This document shows, one piece after another, positions 1-7,997 of a stretch of DNA of 32,183 bases. The notes under the pieces were generated by a model. The model did not search any database. It was not told the origin of the DNA and saw nothing but the letters and a program-made list of their open reading frames with translations. This DNA comes from an uncultured Collinsella sp. Its GTDB lineage: Bacteria > Actinomycetota > Coriobacteriia > Coriobacteriales > Coriobacteriaceae. How positions within the stretch are numbered: the first letter of the stretch is position 1; the number at the start of each line of letters is the position of its first letter. A program made the translations under genes and the position numbers. The stretch is taken from NCBI GenBank assembly GCA_900546825.1, contig UREE01000016.1, forward strand, positions 1 through 32,183, read 5' to 3'.

Positions 1-116
1 CGGGGTCCGGGGCGAGCAAGCTGCGGAAACTCGGACGGTCCAGAGCAATGTCGGCTGAAAGGAATTCAGGCTGAATATTTGTCCGCCCGGACGATCCGAT
101 AGACAGGCAGCGCTAT
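1..116. other. Window edge, no recognisable gene
   Basis: Frame 1 on the plus strand stays open from the window edge to a TAG at 100-102, so this could be the last 33 codons of a gene that starts outside the window. The peptide has no motif I recognise, and the other frames close earlier. I cannot support a coding call. Confidence 0.2.
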
Positions 117-207
117 CCCCTTCTTCTGACTTGCGGTGAAATATGGACTGATTTTGGGGTTGAAACGTTTAAACAGTCCTTATTTCACCGCAAGTTAGAA
201 GAAGGGG
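117..207. repeat. 34-bp near-perfect inverted repeat
   Basis: The arms are 117-150 and 174-207, with 32 of 34 bases complementary, around a 23-base spacer. No T-run follows either arm, so it does not look like an ordinary terminator. It lies beyond the terminator of the PTS gene. It may be a small palindromic mobile element, a structured RNA or a cruciform-forming site. I see no clear target-site duplication. Confidence 0.8.
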
Positions 208-211
208 CATG

Positions 212-247
212 AAAAAGGCGGAGGCCCTGGAGAGGGGCTCCGCCTTT
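212..247 (-). terminator. Rho-independent terminator of the PTS gene
   Basis: On the minus strand, AAAGGCGGAGCCC pairs with a matching 3' arm that carries one bulged base, and the hairpin ends in a run of five T. It begins about 35 bases after the stop codon of the PTS permease gene, so it most likely ends that transcript. Confidence 0.8.
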
Positions 248-282
248 GCTACAGGGGGCGATGGTATTCGCGTGTTGCGGGA

Positions 283-2286
283 TTAGACCAGTCGGGCGTT
301 GATCGTCTTGGCGATCTCGGCAGCGTCGGTGGAACCCTTGACGGTGGCACGGAAGTCCTCGTCCATGAGCGCCTCGGCGACCTTGGACAGGATCTTGAGG
401 TGCGTGGTGCCGGCCTGGGCACCGGGGATGAGCAGGGCGATAGCCACGTTGACGGGAGCGCCGTCCATGGTGTCCCAACCGGTCACGCCGGACTCGTCCT
501 TGACGACGATGACGGCAGCCTCGGTAATGGCGTCGGACTTGGCATGCGGGATAGCGAAGCCCTCCATCATGCCCGTGGTGCCCTCGGCCTCGCGGGCCAA
601 GAAGGCGTTCATCACGGCGTCGGCGTCGCTGGCGATACCGGCCTTGACGGCCTGGTTGGAAACGAAGCTCAGAGCCTCGTCACGAGAAGCGAAGTCCTCG
701 GCGACAAAGACATTCTCGACCTTCACGAAGTCGGCAGCCTCGGCCTTGGGGGCCTCGACGGCAGCGGCCTTGGGAGCCTCAACCGGCTTGGCTGCAGGAG
801 CGGCCTTCTGGTTCTTCTCGAAGTCGTACTTCTTGAAGGCCACGAACAGGATGCCACCGACCACAGCGCCGATGAGGATCGCGAGGACCCACAGCGGACC
901 GTTCTCGACAACGGGCAGGACCAGGAAGCCACCGTGAGGCGCCGGATCGTGAACGTTGAACATAATGGTCAGGATCGAAGCGATAGAGGAACCGAGCATC
1001 ATGATGGGCATGACGGGCCAGATGTTCTTGGTCATGAACGGAATGGCGCCCTCGGTGATGTGGGTGCAACCAAGGATGAGGTTGACGATACCGGCGTCGT
1101 GATCCTCCTGGCTGAAGTACTTCTTGCCGACAACGACGGCGAAGGTGGTGATCAGCGGCGGAACGATGCAAGCGGCGGAGACGGCAGCCATGAAGTTGGT
1201 GCCGAAGTTATAGGTATCGGTGCCAACGCCAGCAGCCAGTGCCTCGGTGAGCATAGCGGTACCGGTGACGTAAGCAGCCTTGTTGACCGGGCCACCCATG
1301 TCAAAGGCGCACATGCAACCGATGGCAAGACCCAGGACAACGGCGCCAGAGGCGGACAGGCCCTTGAGGAAGTCCATCATGGCGGTGTTGATGGCAGCCA
1401 TGGGGCCGGAAATACCGAGCATGACCAGGCCGACGATAGCCGTCGAGAACAGCGGGTACAGGAAGATGGCCTTGAGGCCGTCCAGGTTCTTGGGCAGACC
1501 GGCAAAGACCTTCTCGAGCAGCAGGATGACATAGCCGGCGAGGAAGCCGCCGACGATGCCGCCCAGGAAGCCGAAGCCCACGCCGGCGCCACCGGCGTCG
1601 ATCATACCGGTCTCGGCGTTAACAGGCAGGCCCTGGATGGCGATCATACCGGCAACAAAACCGGGGACGAGCGCCGGGCGCTTGCCGATGGATTCGGCGA
1701 TGTAGGCGGAAAGCACCGGAACCATGAGGTTCATGGCGATGCCGCCGATGATCTTGAGCATCGCAGCAAAGCTGTTGTAGTCAGACGCAGTCGAATCGAA
1801 AGACGTAATGCCCCACAGGAACGAGACGGCGGTCAGAACACCACCGGCAACGACGAAGACCAGCATATGGCTGACGCCGTTCATGAGGTGCTTGTAGATG
1901 ATGTGGCCGATGGACTCCTTCTCCTCGACCTCATCCTCGATATCGGCAGCAGCTGCAACCGTGTCGTCACCCTTGGCGGCGAGCGCGCGGTCAATCAGCT
2001 TACCGGCGGCCTCAACGGACAGGGCCTTGGAAACACCAACGGAAACCATGGGCTTGCCGGCGAAACGCTCAGCCTGGACATCCTTGTCGGCTGCGACGAC
2101 GACGGCCTTGGCACCAGCGATCTCACTCTTGGTGAGCTCGTTCTCGACACCGACCTGGCCATGAGTCTCAACCTTAATGGTCAGACCGCGCTCGGCAGCT
2201 GCCTTCTCCAGCGCCTCCTTCGCCATGAAGGTGTGCGCAATGCCGGTCGGGCAACCGGTGGCGGCGATGATGTCAAACTTAGCCAT
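283..2286 (-). CDS. Fructose-type PTS permease, EIIBCA fusion
   Basis: This membrane permease takes up and phosphorylates a sugar, probably fructose or a related hexose, using phosphate relayed from HPr. The protein has 667 residues. An N-terminal IIB domain (1-100) carries the phospho-cysteine in ATGCPTGIAHT (Cys12). A hydrophobic IIC domain (about 125-490) contains KRPALVPGF and TEGAIPF. An Ala/Pro/Lys linker (490-520) leads to a C-terminal IIA domain (520-667) with the phospho-histidine in GFAIPHA (His581). I chose the start at 2286 because a strong AAGGAGGG site lies 6 bases upstream; the frame is open 24 codons further, but that extension looks non-coding. It ends at its own terminator and is divergent from an RpiR-type regulator, its probable controller. 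No fruK (1-phosphofructokinase) gene is adjacent. Family assignment is firm; the substrate is inferred. Confidence 0.93.
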   Translation of the reverse strand: MAKFDIIAATGCPTGIAHTFMAKEALEKAAAERGLTIKVETHGQVGVENELTKSEIAGAKAVVVAADKDVQAERFAGKPMVSVGVSKALSVEAAGKLIDRALAAKGDDTVAAAADIEDEVEEKESIGHIIYKHLMNGVSHMLVFVVAGGVLTAVSFLWGITSFDSTASDYNSFAAMLKIIGGIAMNLMVPVLSAYIAESIGKRPALVPGFVAGMIAIQGLPVNAETGMIDAGGAGVGFGFLGGIVGGFLAGYVILLLEKVFAGLPKNLDGLKAIFLYPLFSTAIVGLVMLGISGPMAAINTAMMDFLKGLSASGAVVLGLAIGCMCAFDMGGPVNKAAYVTGTAMLTEALAAGVGTDTYNFGTNFMAAVSAACIVPPLITTFAVVVGKKYFSQEDHDAGIVNLILGCTHITEGAIPFMTKNIWPVMPIMMLGSSIASILTIMFNVHDPAPHGGFLVLPVVENGPLWVLAILIGAVVGGILFVAFKKYDFEKNQKAAPAAKPVEAPKAAAVEAPKAEAADFVKVENVFVAEDFASRDEALSFVSNQAVKAGIASDADAVMNAFLAREAEGTTGMMEGFAIPHAKSDAITEAAVIVVKDESGVTGWDTMDGAPVNVAIALLIPGAQAGTTHLKILSKVAEALMDEDFRATVKGSTDAAEIAKTINARLV

Positions 2287-2307
2287 GTGTCCCTCCTTCT
2301 TGAGTAC

Positions 2308-2348
2308 AGCGCCCGCGGGCGCTCCCCTACACGCGCTTCGATGCGCGT
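2308..2348 (-). promoter_or_regulatory. Two hairpins in the PTS leader
   Basis: A perfect 16-bp palindrome, AGCGCCCGCGGGCGCT (2308-2323), sits just upstream of the PTS ribosome site. A second hairpin, ACGCGC/GCGCGT, occupies 2331-2348. Read on the plus strand, the second one is followed by five T. Both could fold in the PTS mRNA leader and affect its expression. The structure is visible; the role is inferred. Confidence 0.4.
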
Positions 2349-2372
2349 TTTTCCACAACTGAAAGATACCAA

Positions 2373-2445
2373 CCTACCGTCCGCGTGAGAAGAGACAAGG
2401 TGCAATTCTCCGGTGAAAGGTTCTTTCATAACCGTAAACGGTAGG
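2373..2445. promoter_or_regulatory. Operator-like repeats between PTS and rpiR genes
   Basis: CCTACCGT at 2373-2380 recurs inverted as ACGGTAGG at 2438-2445. The second copy overlaps the inverted repeat ACCGTAAACGGT (2431-2442). A GAAAG/CTTTC pair lies next to it. This is the only divergent promoter region of the pair, so these are plausible binding sites for the adjacent RpiR-type regulator. No binding data are available. Confidence 0.35.
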
Positions 2446-2503
2446 TGAAAGTTTACCATCAACACTTGAAACGGCAAGGTGTATCTTGTAATTGAAAAGC
2501 CCG

Positions 2504-2509
2504 TATACT
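2504..2509 (+). promoter_or_regulatory. Possible -10 element of the rpiR-type gene
   Basis: TATACT lies 48 bases upstream of the regulator's start codon. No good -35 hexamer lies at 16-18 bases, so the promoter may depend on an activator or may be weak. Confidence 0.25.
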
Positions 2510-2557
2510 ATGGCATTGCAAATCAAATTTGATTTTCATGCCAACCAGGAGCCATCC

Positions 2558-3415
2558 ATGACCGATAGTAGCAAGAGCGCACTTTCCCTCATAAGCACCC
2601 ATCAGGGATACAGCGAGTCCGAGCAGCGCATTGTCGACTATATATTGGAGCACCAGTCCGAGGCGCCGCGCCTCACGGCCGCTCAGCTCTCGCGCGCCGC
2701 CGCCACGTCCGAGGCGACCGTTTCCCGCTTCTGCCGCAAGCTTGGCTTTGGCAGCTTCCGCAGCTTTCAGTTTTCGTTGGCGAGGGATTTGGAAAGCCAG
2801 CGCAACGAGGGCCTGACTGACGAGGTCTCGCTCGATAATATGGAGCAGAGCCTCAAGAACATCCTGGCTGCCAAGGTGAGCGAGCTTAATGCGACCATCG
2901 ACGGGATCGACCACGATACGCTGGCGGCTGTTGTGCATGCCCTTAAGCATGCAGGGGTTATTGAGTTTGCAGCTGTGGGCAATACGAACGCGGTCGCGCT
3001 CGATGCGACGTTTAAGTTTTCGCAGCTGGGCCTGCGTTGCATGGCGAGCACCATTAGCGAGACATCAATCGGCTTTGCGCTCACGTTACGACCGGGTGAC
3101 GTCATCGTGCTAATCTCAAACTCTGGCAAATCGCGCCGACTGAATCGCATGGCAAAAGCGGCTCGCGACTGTGGCGCAACCGTAGTCGTCATCAGCAGCG
3201 ACAGCAAATCCCCGCTCGCGCGCCTGGCAGACTACACTTTTAATACCGTCAACCACGAAGCGCTGCTGACGACGGGCGACTTTGCGTTCTCTAAGATCAG
3301 CGCCACGATGATCATCGAAGTCATCTACAACTTCCTGCTGCCCGAAATCGAGGACGCCCGAGAGCACATCAGCTACTACGAGGAGCTCATCCAGCCGGAT
3401 AAGGTTGTGGAGTAA
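2558..3415 (+). CDS. MurR/RpiR family transcriptional regulator
   Basis: This 285-residue DNA-binding protein probably senses a phosphosugar and controls the divergent PTS gene. The N-terminal helix-turn-helix domain (about 1-80) has the family pattern SESEQRIVDYI, then TAAQLSRAAATSEATVSRFC and RKLGFGSFRSFQ. The C-terminal SIS domain (about 125-265) contains a GNTNAVALD loop and VIVLISNSGKS, the usual sugar-phosphate-binding elements. I chose ATG 2558 over an in-frame ATG at 2492 because CAGGAG sits at the right spacing and the family N-terminus begins there. It is one of the few plus-strand genes in the window. The ligand is unknown; a fructose phosphate is a guess from the neighbour. Confidence 0.88.
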   Translation: MTDSSKSALSLISTHQGYSESEQRIVDYILEHQSEAPRLTAAQLSRAAATSEATVSRFCRKLGFGSFRSFQFSLARDLESQRNEGLTDEVSLDNMEQSLKNILAAKVSELNATIDGIDHDTLAAVVHALKHAGVIEFAAVGNTNAVALDATFKFSQLGLRCMASTISETSIGFALTLRPGDVIVLISNSGKSRRLNRMAKAARDCGATVVVISSDSKSPLARLADYTFNTVNHEALLTTGDFAFSKISATMIIEVIYNFLLPEIEDAREHISYYEELIQPDKVVE

Positions 3416-3423
3416 AACGCATA

Positions 3424-3456
3424 GTGAGACAAAAATTTCAGTCTATTTTGTCCCAC
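3424..3456. terminator. Hairpin between convergent rpiR-type and recN genes
   Basis: GTGAGACAAAA (3424-3434) pairs with TTTTGTCCCAC (3446-3456), with one mismatch. It lies in the only gap between the two convergent genes. It has A- and T-rich arms but no long T-run, so it may be a weak bidirectional terminator. Confidence 0.4.
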
Positions 3457-3474
3457 CAACACCGCTGATACGAC

Positions 3475-5095
3475 CTAACCTCGAGCTTCTTCGAGCATCT
3501 GCCTTGCGTGGGCCAAGCTCGCCTCGGACTGATCGCCGCTCAACATGCGGGCAATCTCGGCGATACGCGCTTCACCGGTTACCTCGTCCAAATGCGTCTG
3601 GGGAACATCGCCCGGTTCCTTGCTGACAACATAATGCTTGTCAGCCATGACGGCGACCTGCGCCAAGTGGGTTACGACAATCACCTGATGCGTAGCGGCG
3701 AGATCTGCCAGCACGCCCGCGAGCGCACGCGCCGTAGAGCCACCGACACCAGCATCGACCTCGTCAAACACCAGCGTATCAACACCGTCCGCGTTACCGA
3801 GGACAACCTTGCTTGCCAGCATGACGCGGCTGAGCTCGCCGCCCGACGCAATTCGACGCAGGGGACGCGGCGTCAAGCCGGCACCGCTGCGGTATAGCAG
3901 CTCGTAGCTCGAAGGACCAACGGGCGTCCACTCAGCACGGGGAAGATCGCGCGACTCCCAGACGAGCTCGGCGCCGCCCATCTCCAGGCGAGCCATCTGG
4001 CGGCCAACCTCGTGGCAGAAGCGCGGGGCCGCCGTATTGCGAGCGCGCTTAAGTGCCTTGGCGGCGGCAAACAACTCGCGCTCAGCGCTCCCGAGTGCCT
4101 CACGCGCCTTTTTGATCTGCTCATCGCCATCATCGACCAGGGACAGCAGCTCTTGCGAGCGGTCGCGCATGGCAAACACATCGTCCATGGTGGGACCCAA
4201 CTGACGCAACAGGCCCTTGAGGTCGGAATACCGCTCACGCATGCTCGCGCGCGTCGAAGGCGATGCCATCGCGATAGGCACGAAGCTCGTTCGCGCAATC
4301 CTCAAGGGAGATACAAGCATCCGAAAGTGCATCGGCAATGTCGCCCAGTTTGCGATCGACGGTAGCCATTCGGGAAAGCTCTGCCACGGCACTGTTCACG
4401 GCATCGAGCGCTCCCCCTTCGGCGGCAAGCGATGCATGGGCATCGTTAGCCGTGGCAACCAGTACCTCGGCATGTTCGAAGCGCGGCAGCAGTTCCTCGA
4501 GTTCCTCGTACTCGCCTGGCCTGGGGTCGACCTCGGTGATACGCTCGAGGGCAAAGCGCGCCTCCTCGACGCGACTCCCCTGCGCACGTGAGGCTTCCTC
4601 CACACGGCGAAGCTCTTTGGCGGCAGCGCGCGATGCCTTAAAGCAGGCGCGGTACGCATCCAGCGTCTCGAGTGCCGGGCGCCCTGCCCAGGCATCGACC
4701 ATGGCAACATGATGCGCCGGATCGAGCAAGCGCTGGTGCTCGTGCTGGCCACACAGATCCATCATCACGCCGACGCGCTCCGAAAGCTCGCGCACACTGG
4801 CGATACGGCCGTCAATCTTCACGCGGCTGCGGCCCTCAGCGGAAAGGCTGCGCTGGACCGTGAAGCCTTCCGTGTCGTGCGGGCCGTCGAACAAGCGCGC
4901 CTCGACACTCGCCAGCGCCTCGCCCTCGCGCACCGTCGACGAATCCGCGCGCTCACCCAAAATAAGCTTGAGGGCCGAGAGCAGCGCGGTCTTGCCGGCG
5001 CCGGTCTCGCCGGTCAGGACAGTCAGGCCGGCACTCGGCACCAGCGTCGCCTCGCGAATGAGTGCAATGTTAGAAACCTGCAGCTCATCGATCAT
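3475..5095 (-). pseudogene. recN: RecN DNA repair ATPase, frameshifted
   Basis: RecN is an SMC-like ATPase that helps repair double-strand breaks. The first frame (5095 to a TGA at 4235-4237) gives 286 residues with Walker A GETGAGKT near residue 29 and coiled-coil helices, and ends at YRDGIAFDAREHA. The rest continues in another frame from about 4262 to 3475: RERYSDLKGLLRQLGP, then the ABC signature SGGELSR, Walker B TLVFDEVDAGVGG and the switch VTHLAQVA. The span is one base over a multiple of three, so one extra base or two missing bases explains it. A (CG)4 tract at 4246-4253 lies at the break. Adding one CG unit would restore about 540 residues, the normal length. Both halves are otherwise intact, so the event is recent or is a sequence error. 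The start overlaps the end of nadK by 11 bases. Confidence 0.88.
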
Positions 5096-5945
5096 GACGG
5101 ACTCCGTAGAATACGCGGCTCACCGAGTTATAGAAGCTCTCGGGACCGTAATCGAGAAGCAGCACATCTCCGGGACCGCGACGCACCGCCACGCTCTCAA
5201 CGGTGCCATCGCAGGTAATAAACTGTCCATCGATAGCGATCGCCGGAACACTCGGACGGTCATCAGACATAAAGATTTCGACAACATCGCTCGGCGAGGT
5301 CAAAAAGGCGCGAGCCTGAATGGTATGCGGAGCAATCGGCACACAGACCATGCCCGTGTAATCGGGGCTGACGATGGGGCCGCCGGCGGATAGCGCGTAG
5401 CCGGTGGAGCCAGTCGCCGTCGATACAACCACGCCGTCGCCACGCAGTCGATCGATATGGTGGCCCGACACCGTGATGTCGAACTCAACCATATCGGACA
5501 GGGGGCCGCGCGTGAGCGCCATGTCGTTGAGGGCGAACGTGCGCACGACATCCTTCGTGCCATCGTCGCGCACGGACACGATATCCGCGGCGATGGTGGC
5601 GCGACGGCTCACGTGCAGCTCACCGGACAGGGCGTCGCTCACGACCTGCAGAATGTCGCGCTCCTCGGGGCTCGCAGCAGTTAAAAAGCCCAGGTGACCA
5701 TAGGAAAGACCGAGGATAGGAATCTCGCGATGGTTGAGGATGCGGGCAGCGCGCAGCAACGTACCGTCGCCGCCGAGCGTAATGACCAGATCGGAGCCGT
5801 CAATATCAGGCGTGCTTTGAATCTTCGATCGCTGGTCGGCAGCCCATGCGACCTCATAGCCCTGGCGCGTCAGCCAAAGCTCGAGCATCAAGCCGCTCTC
5901 GACCGCCTCTTGCTTGTAGTAATTGGGAACCAGAAAGACCTTCAT
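5085..5945 (-). CDS. nadK: NAD kinase
   Basis: It phosphorylates NAD+ to NADP+ in the cytoplasm. The protein has 286 residues, normal for the family. The diagnostic GGDGT is at residues 58-62 in VITLGGDGTLLRAAR. The family's second block is seen in FALNDMALTRG, and the glycine-rich third in DGVVVSTATGSTGYALSAGGPI. Its start overlaps the end of tlyA by 4 bases (ATGA type), and its end overlaps recN by 11 bases, so the three genes are probably translated together. This tlyA-nadK-recN order is common in Actinobacteria. Confidence 0.96.
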   Translation of the reverse strand: MKVFLVPNYYKQEAVESGLMLELWLTRQGYEVAWAADQRSKIQSTPDIDGSDLVITLGGDGTLLRAARILNHREIPILGLSYGHLGFLTAASPEERDILQVVSDALSGELHVSRRATIAADIVSVRDDGTKDVVRTFALNDMALTRGPLSDMVEFDITVSGHHIDRLRGDGVVVSTATGSTGYALSAGGPIVSPDYTGMVCVPIAPHTIQARAFLTSPSDVVEIFMSDDRPSVPAIAIDGQFITCDGTVESVAVRRGPGDVLLLDYGPESFYNSVSRVFYGVRHDR

Positions 5946-6745
5946 AGCGTTGCAGCTTTCTCGCTCAAAACCGATACCTGGAATTGCAGCTCGTCTTGCG
6001 TGCGGTCGCCGGGGTCAAATCTCGTGCCGTACAGGAAAAACTCAACGTTGCCCTTGGCACCATGAATGGGCGACACGCACACATCGACCGGGAACAGGCC
6101 CTTGGCAGCAAAGAGTTCAACCGCCGCCACAAGTGTATCGCGGCGCACGACGGGATCGGTCACAATGCCGCCCTCGCCCACCAGCGCCGCCGGAGCCTCA
6201 AACTGCGGCTTTACGAGCGTGCAGAATGCACCCGTAGGAGCCAGGCACGCCAGTACCGCATCGATAATGTTCCCGATGCTGGTAAACGAGACATCACACA
6301 CTGCCAGGTCGATGGCGCCGGCATAGCCAAGCTCAGGCAGCTGCGTCACGTTTGTGCGCTCATGCAGCGTCACGCGATCATCCTGGCGCAACGACCAATC
6401 GAACTGGGCGCGACCCACGTCCACCGAGACAACGGTCGCAGCTCCGCGCTTGAGCAGGCAATCGGTAAAGCCGCCGGTAGAGCAGCCCACATCCAGACAG
6501 GCAAGGCCCGTCGGATTGATACCAAACGCATCAAGCGCGCCTTCGAGCTTAAGACCGCCGCGGCCAACATAGGGAATGCGCCCCTTCACGTGCAACGGAA
6601 GGCCCGGGGTCACCTTAAGGCCCGGCGAAGTCAAGCGCTCGCCGCCACTCGAGACCAAGCCGGCCATAAGAGTGCGAAGGGCATCCGCGCGATCGGCGCA
6701 GATGCCCTGTGAAATCAGTTCGTCATCAAGACGCACGCGTTTCAT
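5942..6745 (-). CDS. tlyA: TlyA family rRNA 2'-O-methyltransferase
   Basis: TlyA homologues methylate ribose 2'-OH groups of 16S and 23S rRNA, which affects sensitivity to capreomycin-type drugs; some homologues are described as haemolysins. About 267 residues. An N-terminal S4 RNA-binding domain starts with MKRVRLDDELISQG and includes PYVGRGGLKLEGAL. An FtsJ-like methyltransferase domain follows, with the SAM site CLDVGCSTGGFTDCLL and the downstream block LVKPQFEA. The start is uncertain: ATG 6745 fits the family best, while ATG 6754 and TTG 6757 are in frame, and none has a strong ribosome site. It follows xseB after a short gap and overlaps nadK by 4 bases. Confidence 0.92.
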   Translation of the reverse strand: MKRVRLDDELISQGICADRADALRTLMAGLVSSGGERLTSPGLKVTPGLPLHVKGRIPYVGRGGLKLEGALDAFGINPTGLACLDVGCSTGGFTDCLLKRGAATVVSVDVGRAQFDWSLRQDDRVTLHERTNVTQLPELGYAGAIDLAVCDVSFTSIGNIIDAVLACLAPTGAFCTLVKPQFEAPAALVGEGGIVTDPVVRRDTLVAAVELFAAKGLFPVDVCVSPIHGAKGNVEFFLYGTRFDPGDRTQDELQFQVSVLSEKAATL

Positions 6746-6780
6746 GAATGCCATCAACCATTCGTATCCGGAGATGCGGC

Positions 6781-7020
6781 CTAGCTATCCTGGGATTCGT
6801 TTGCCGCATCCTCATCGTATTCCTGCTCGAGCTTGTCGGCCTCACGCGGCGTCAGCTCAAACTTATCGACCATGTCGACCGCGCGGGAGCCCAGCTCAAT
6901 CGCCTCGTCAAACAGATCGAGCGAACGCTCCAAGGACGTATCCTTGGAGCGAACGGTAGCGATAATCTGGTCCAGACGATCAGAGATCTCGTCAAAGTTG
7001 CGGACAGAACCCTCTGGCAT
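6781..7020 (-). CDS. xseB: Exodeoxyribonuclease VII small subunit
   Basis: XseB is the small helical subunit of exonuclease VII, which degrades single-stranded DNA together with XseA. The 79-residue protein matches the family: NFDEISDRLDQIIATVRS followed by SLERSLDLFDEAIELGSRAVDMVDKFE, and an acidic tail. Its start lies 2 bases after the nusB stop codon. The large subunit gene xseA, usually next to it, is absent from this cluster and from the window. Confidence 0.93.
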   Translation of the reverse strand: MPEGSVRNFDEISDRLDQIIATVRSKDTSLERSLDLFDEAIELGSRAVDMVDKFELTPREADKLEQEYDEDAANESQDS

Positions 7021-7022
7021 GA

Positions 7023-7607
7023 CTACTCCTCGACGGAGTCGACGACAACCTCGGAGGCGTCCGCGTCCTCGGCCAGCACGCCAGCCTCAGCCTGGGCAAC
7101 CGCAACCTTAGCGGCAGCCTCGGCAGCCTGTGCCTCCTCGCGAGCGCGATCCTCGGCCAGCAGCTCCTGGTATAGGTCCTCACCCGGCAGCTCCTCACTG
7201 CGAGCGATCTTACCCAGCACGCCGTTGACGAACGACGCGGACTGGTCGGTGCCATAGGCCTTGGCAAGCTCGACGGCCTCATTGATCACGATGGCGTCCG
7301 AGACCTCCTCGTCGGTGAGGAAGCGCATCTCGTAGACGGCGATACGCAGCAGATTGCGGTCGGCGCCGGGCATGCGCATAAGATCCCAGTTCTTGGCAAC
7401 GGAGCGCAGAGCACAGTCGATGCGGTCGATATGCTCGTAGGCACCTCGGCACAGCTCCAGCGCATAGGGGTCGAGGGGACCCTTCGAGATCAGGAAATCA
7501 CCCTCGAGGACGCGCTCGAGCGGGCTGTCCGTGGCCTCGGCCTGGAACAGCAGCTGCAGCGCCTGACTGCGGGCAAGCGTACGCCCGCGATAAACCTTAA
7601 GGCTCAA
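7023..7607 (-). CDS. nusB: Transcription antitermination factor NusB
   Basis: NusB binds boxA RNA with NusE (S10) and promotes full-length transcription of rRNA operons. Residues 1-145 form the helical NusB domain, with RTLARSQALQLLFQAEAT near the start and the conserved C-terminal block AIVINEAVELAKAYGTDQSASFVNGVLGKI. A low-complexity Ala/Glu/Val-rich acidic tail of about 45 residues follows, longer than in typical NusB proteins of 130-150 residues. It begins 3 bases after the Asp23 gene and ends 2 bases before xseB. Confidence 0.95.
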   Translation of the reverse strand: MSLKVYRGRTLARSQALQLLFQAEATDSPLERVLEGDFLISKGPLDPYALELCRGAYEHIDRIDCALRSVAKNWDLMRMPGADRNLLRIAVYEMRFLTDEEVSDAIVINEAVELAKAYGTDQSASFVNGVLGKIARSEELPGEDLYQELLAEDRAREEAQAAEAAAKVAVAQAEAGVLAEDADASEVVVDSVEE

Positions 7608-7610
7608 AGG

Positions 7611-7973
7611 TTACTCCTTGGGGAAAACGAGGCCGTCGATGCAAACGTCAACGCGCTCGACCTCAACGCCAACCTGGGCATCGATGGCGGCTACCACGGC
7701 AGCGCGAACGGCCTCGGCGAGTTTCTTGAACGGATAGCCAAAGAACACCACGACGCGCACGGTGAGTGCGAGCTTGTCGCCGACGACCTCGGCCTCGACC
7801 GCCGGCTCAGAAGCCGGGGCCTTGGACGAGAGCATCATGGAGACAAGGTTGGTGGCAAGGTCCTTGACGCCAACGGAGGCGATGCCCTCGACATCGGACA
7901 CGGCGCGCGAGACGATGGCGGTCAGAACATCGGGCGAAATGCCGATGCCGTCAATCTTGATTTCCTGGGGCAT
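7611..7973 (-). CDS. Asp23/Gls24 family envelope stress protein
   Basis: This 120-residue protein belongs to the Asp23/Gls24 (DUF322) family, small proteins linked to cell-envelope stress in Gram-positive bacteria. The N-terminal half holds GIGISPDVLTAIVSRAVSDV and GIASVGVKDL; the C-terminal half has the alternating pattern LTVRVVVFFGYPFKKLAEAV followed by VERVDVCIDGLVF. There is no membrane segment. It sits directly upstream of nusB, where Firmicutes also carry an Asp23-type gene (yqhY). Its exact function is not known. Confidence 0.9.
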   Translation of the reverse strand: MPQEIKIDGIGISPDVLTAIVSRAVSDVEGIASVGVKDLATNLVSMMLSSKAPASEPAVEAEVVGDKLALTVRVVVFFGYPFKKLAEAVRAAVVAAIDAQVGVEVERVDVCIDGLVFPKE

Positions 7974-7997
7974 GAGTCCTCCTAGAAGAGTTGGTTG

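Noticed and set aside
117..207. Long inverted repeat as terminator of the PTS gene
   Set aside because: A better terminator with a T-run lies at 212-247, nearer the stop codon, and the repeat has no T-run.
400..2388. Very long plus-strand open frame opposite the PTS gene, and similar ones opposite alaS (14844-16640) and ileS (26823-29726)
   Set aside because: They mirror real genes codon for codon in GC-rich DNA, have no family motifs or ribosome sites, and the minus-strand proteins are certain.
3475..5095. Two separate genes instead of a broken recN
   Set aside because: The first part has only Walker A and the second only the signature and Walker B; together they make one normal RecN, and the second has no credible start.
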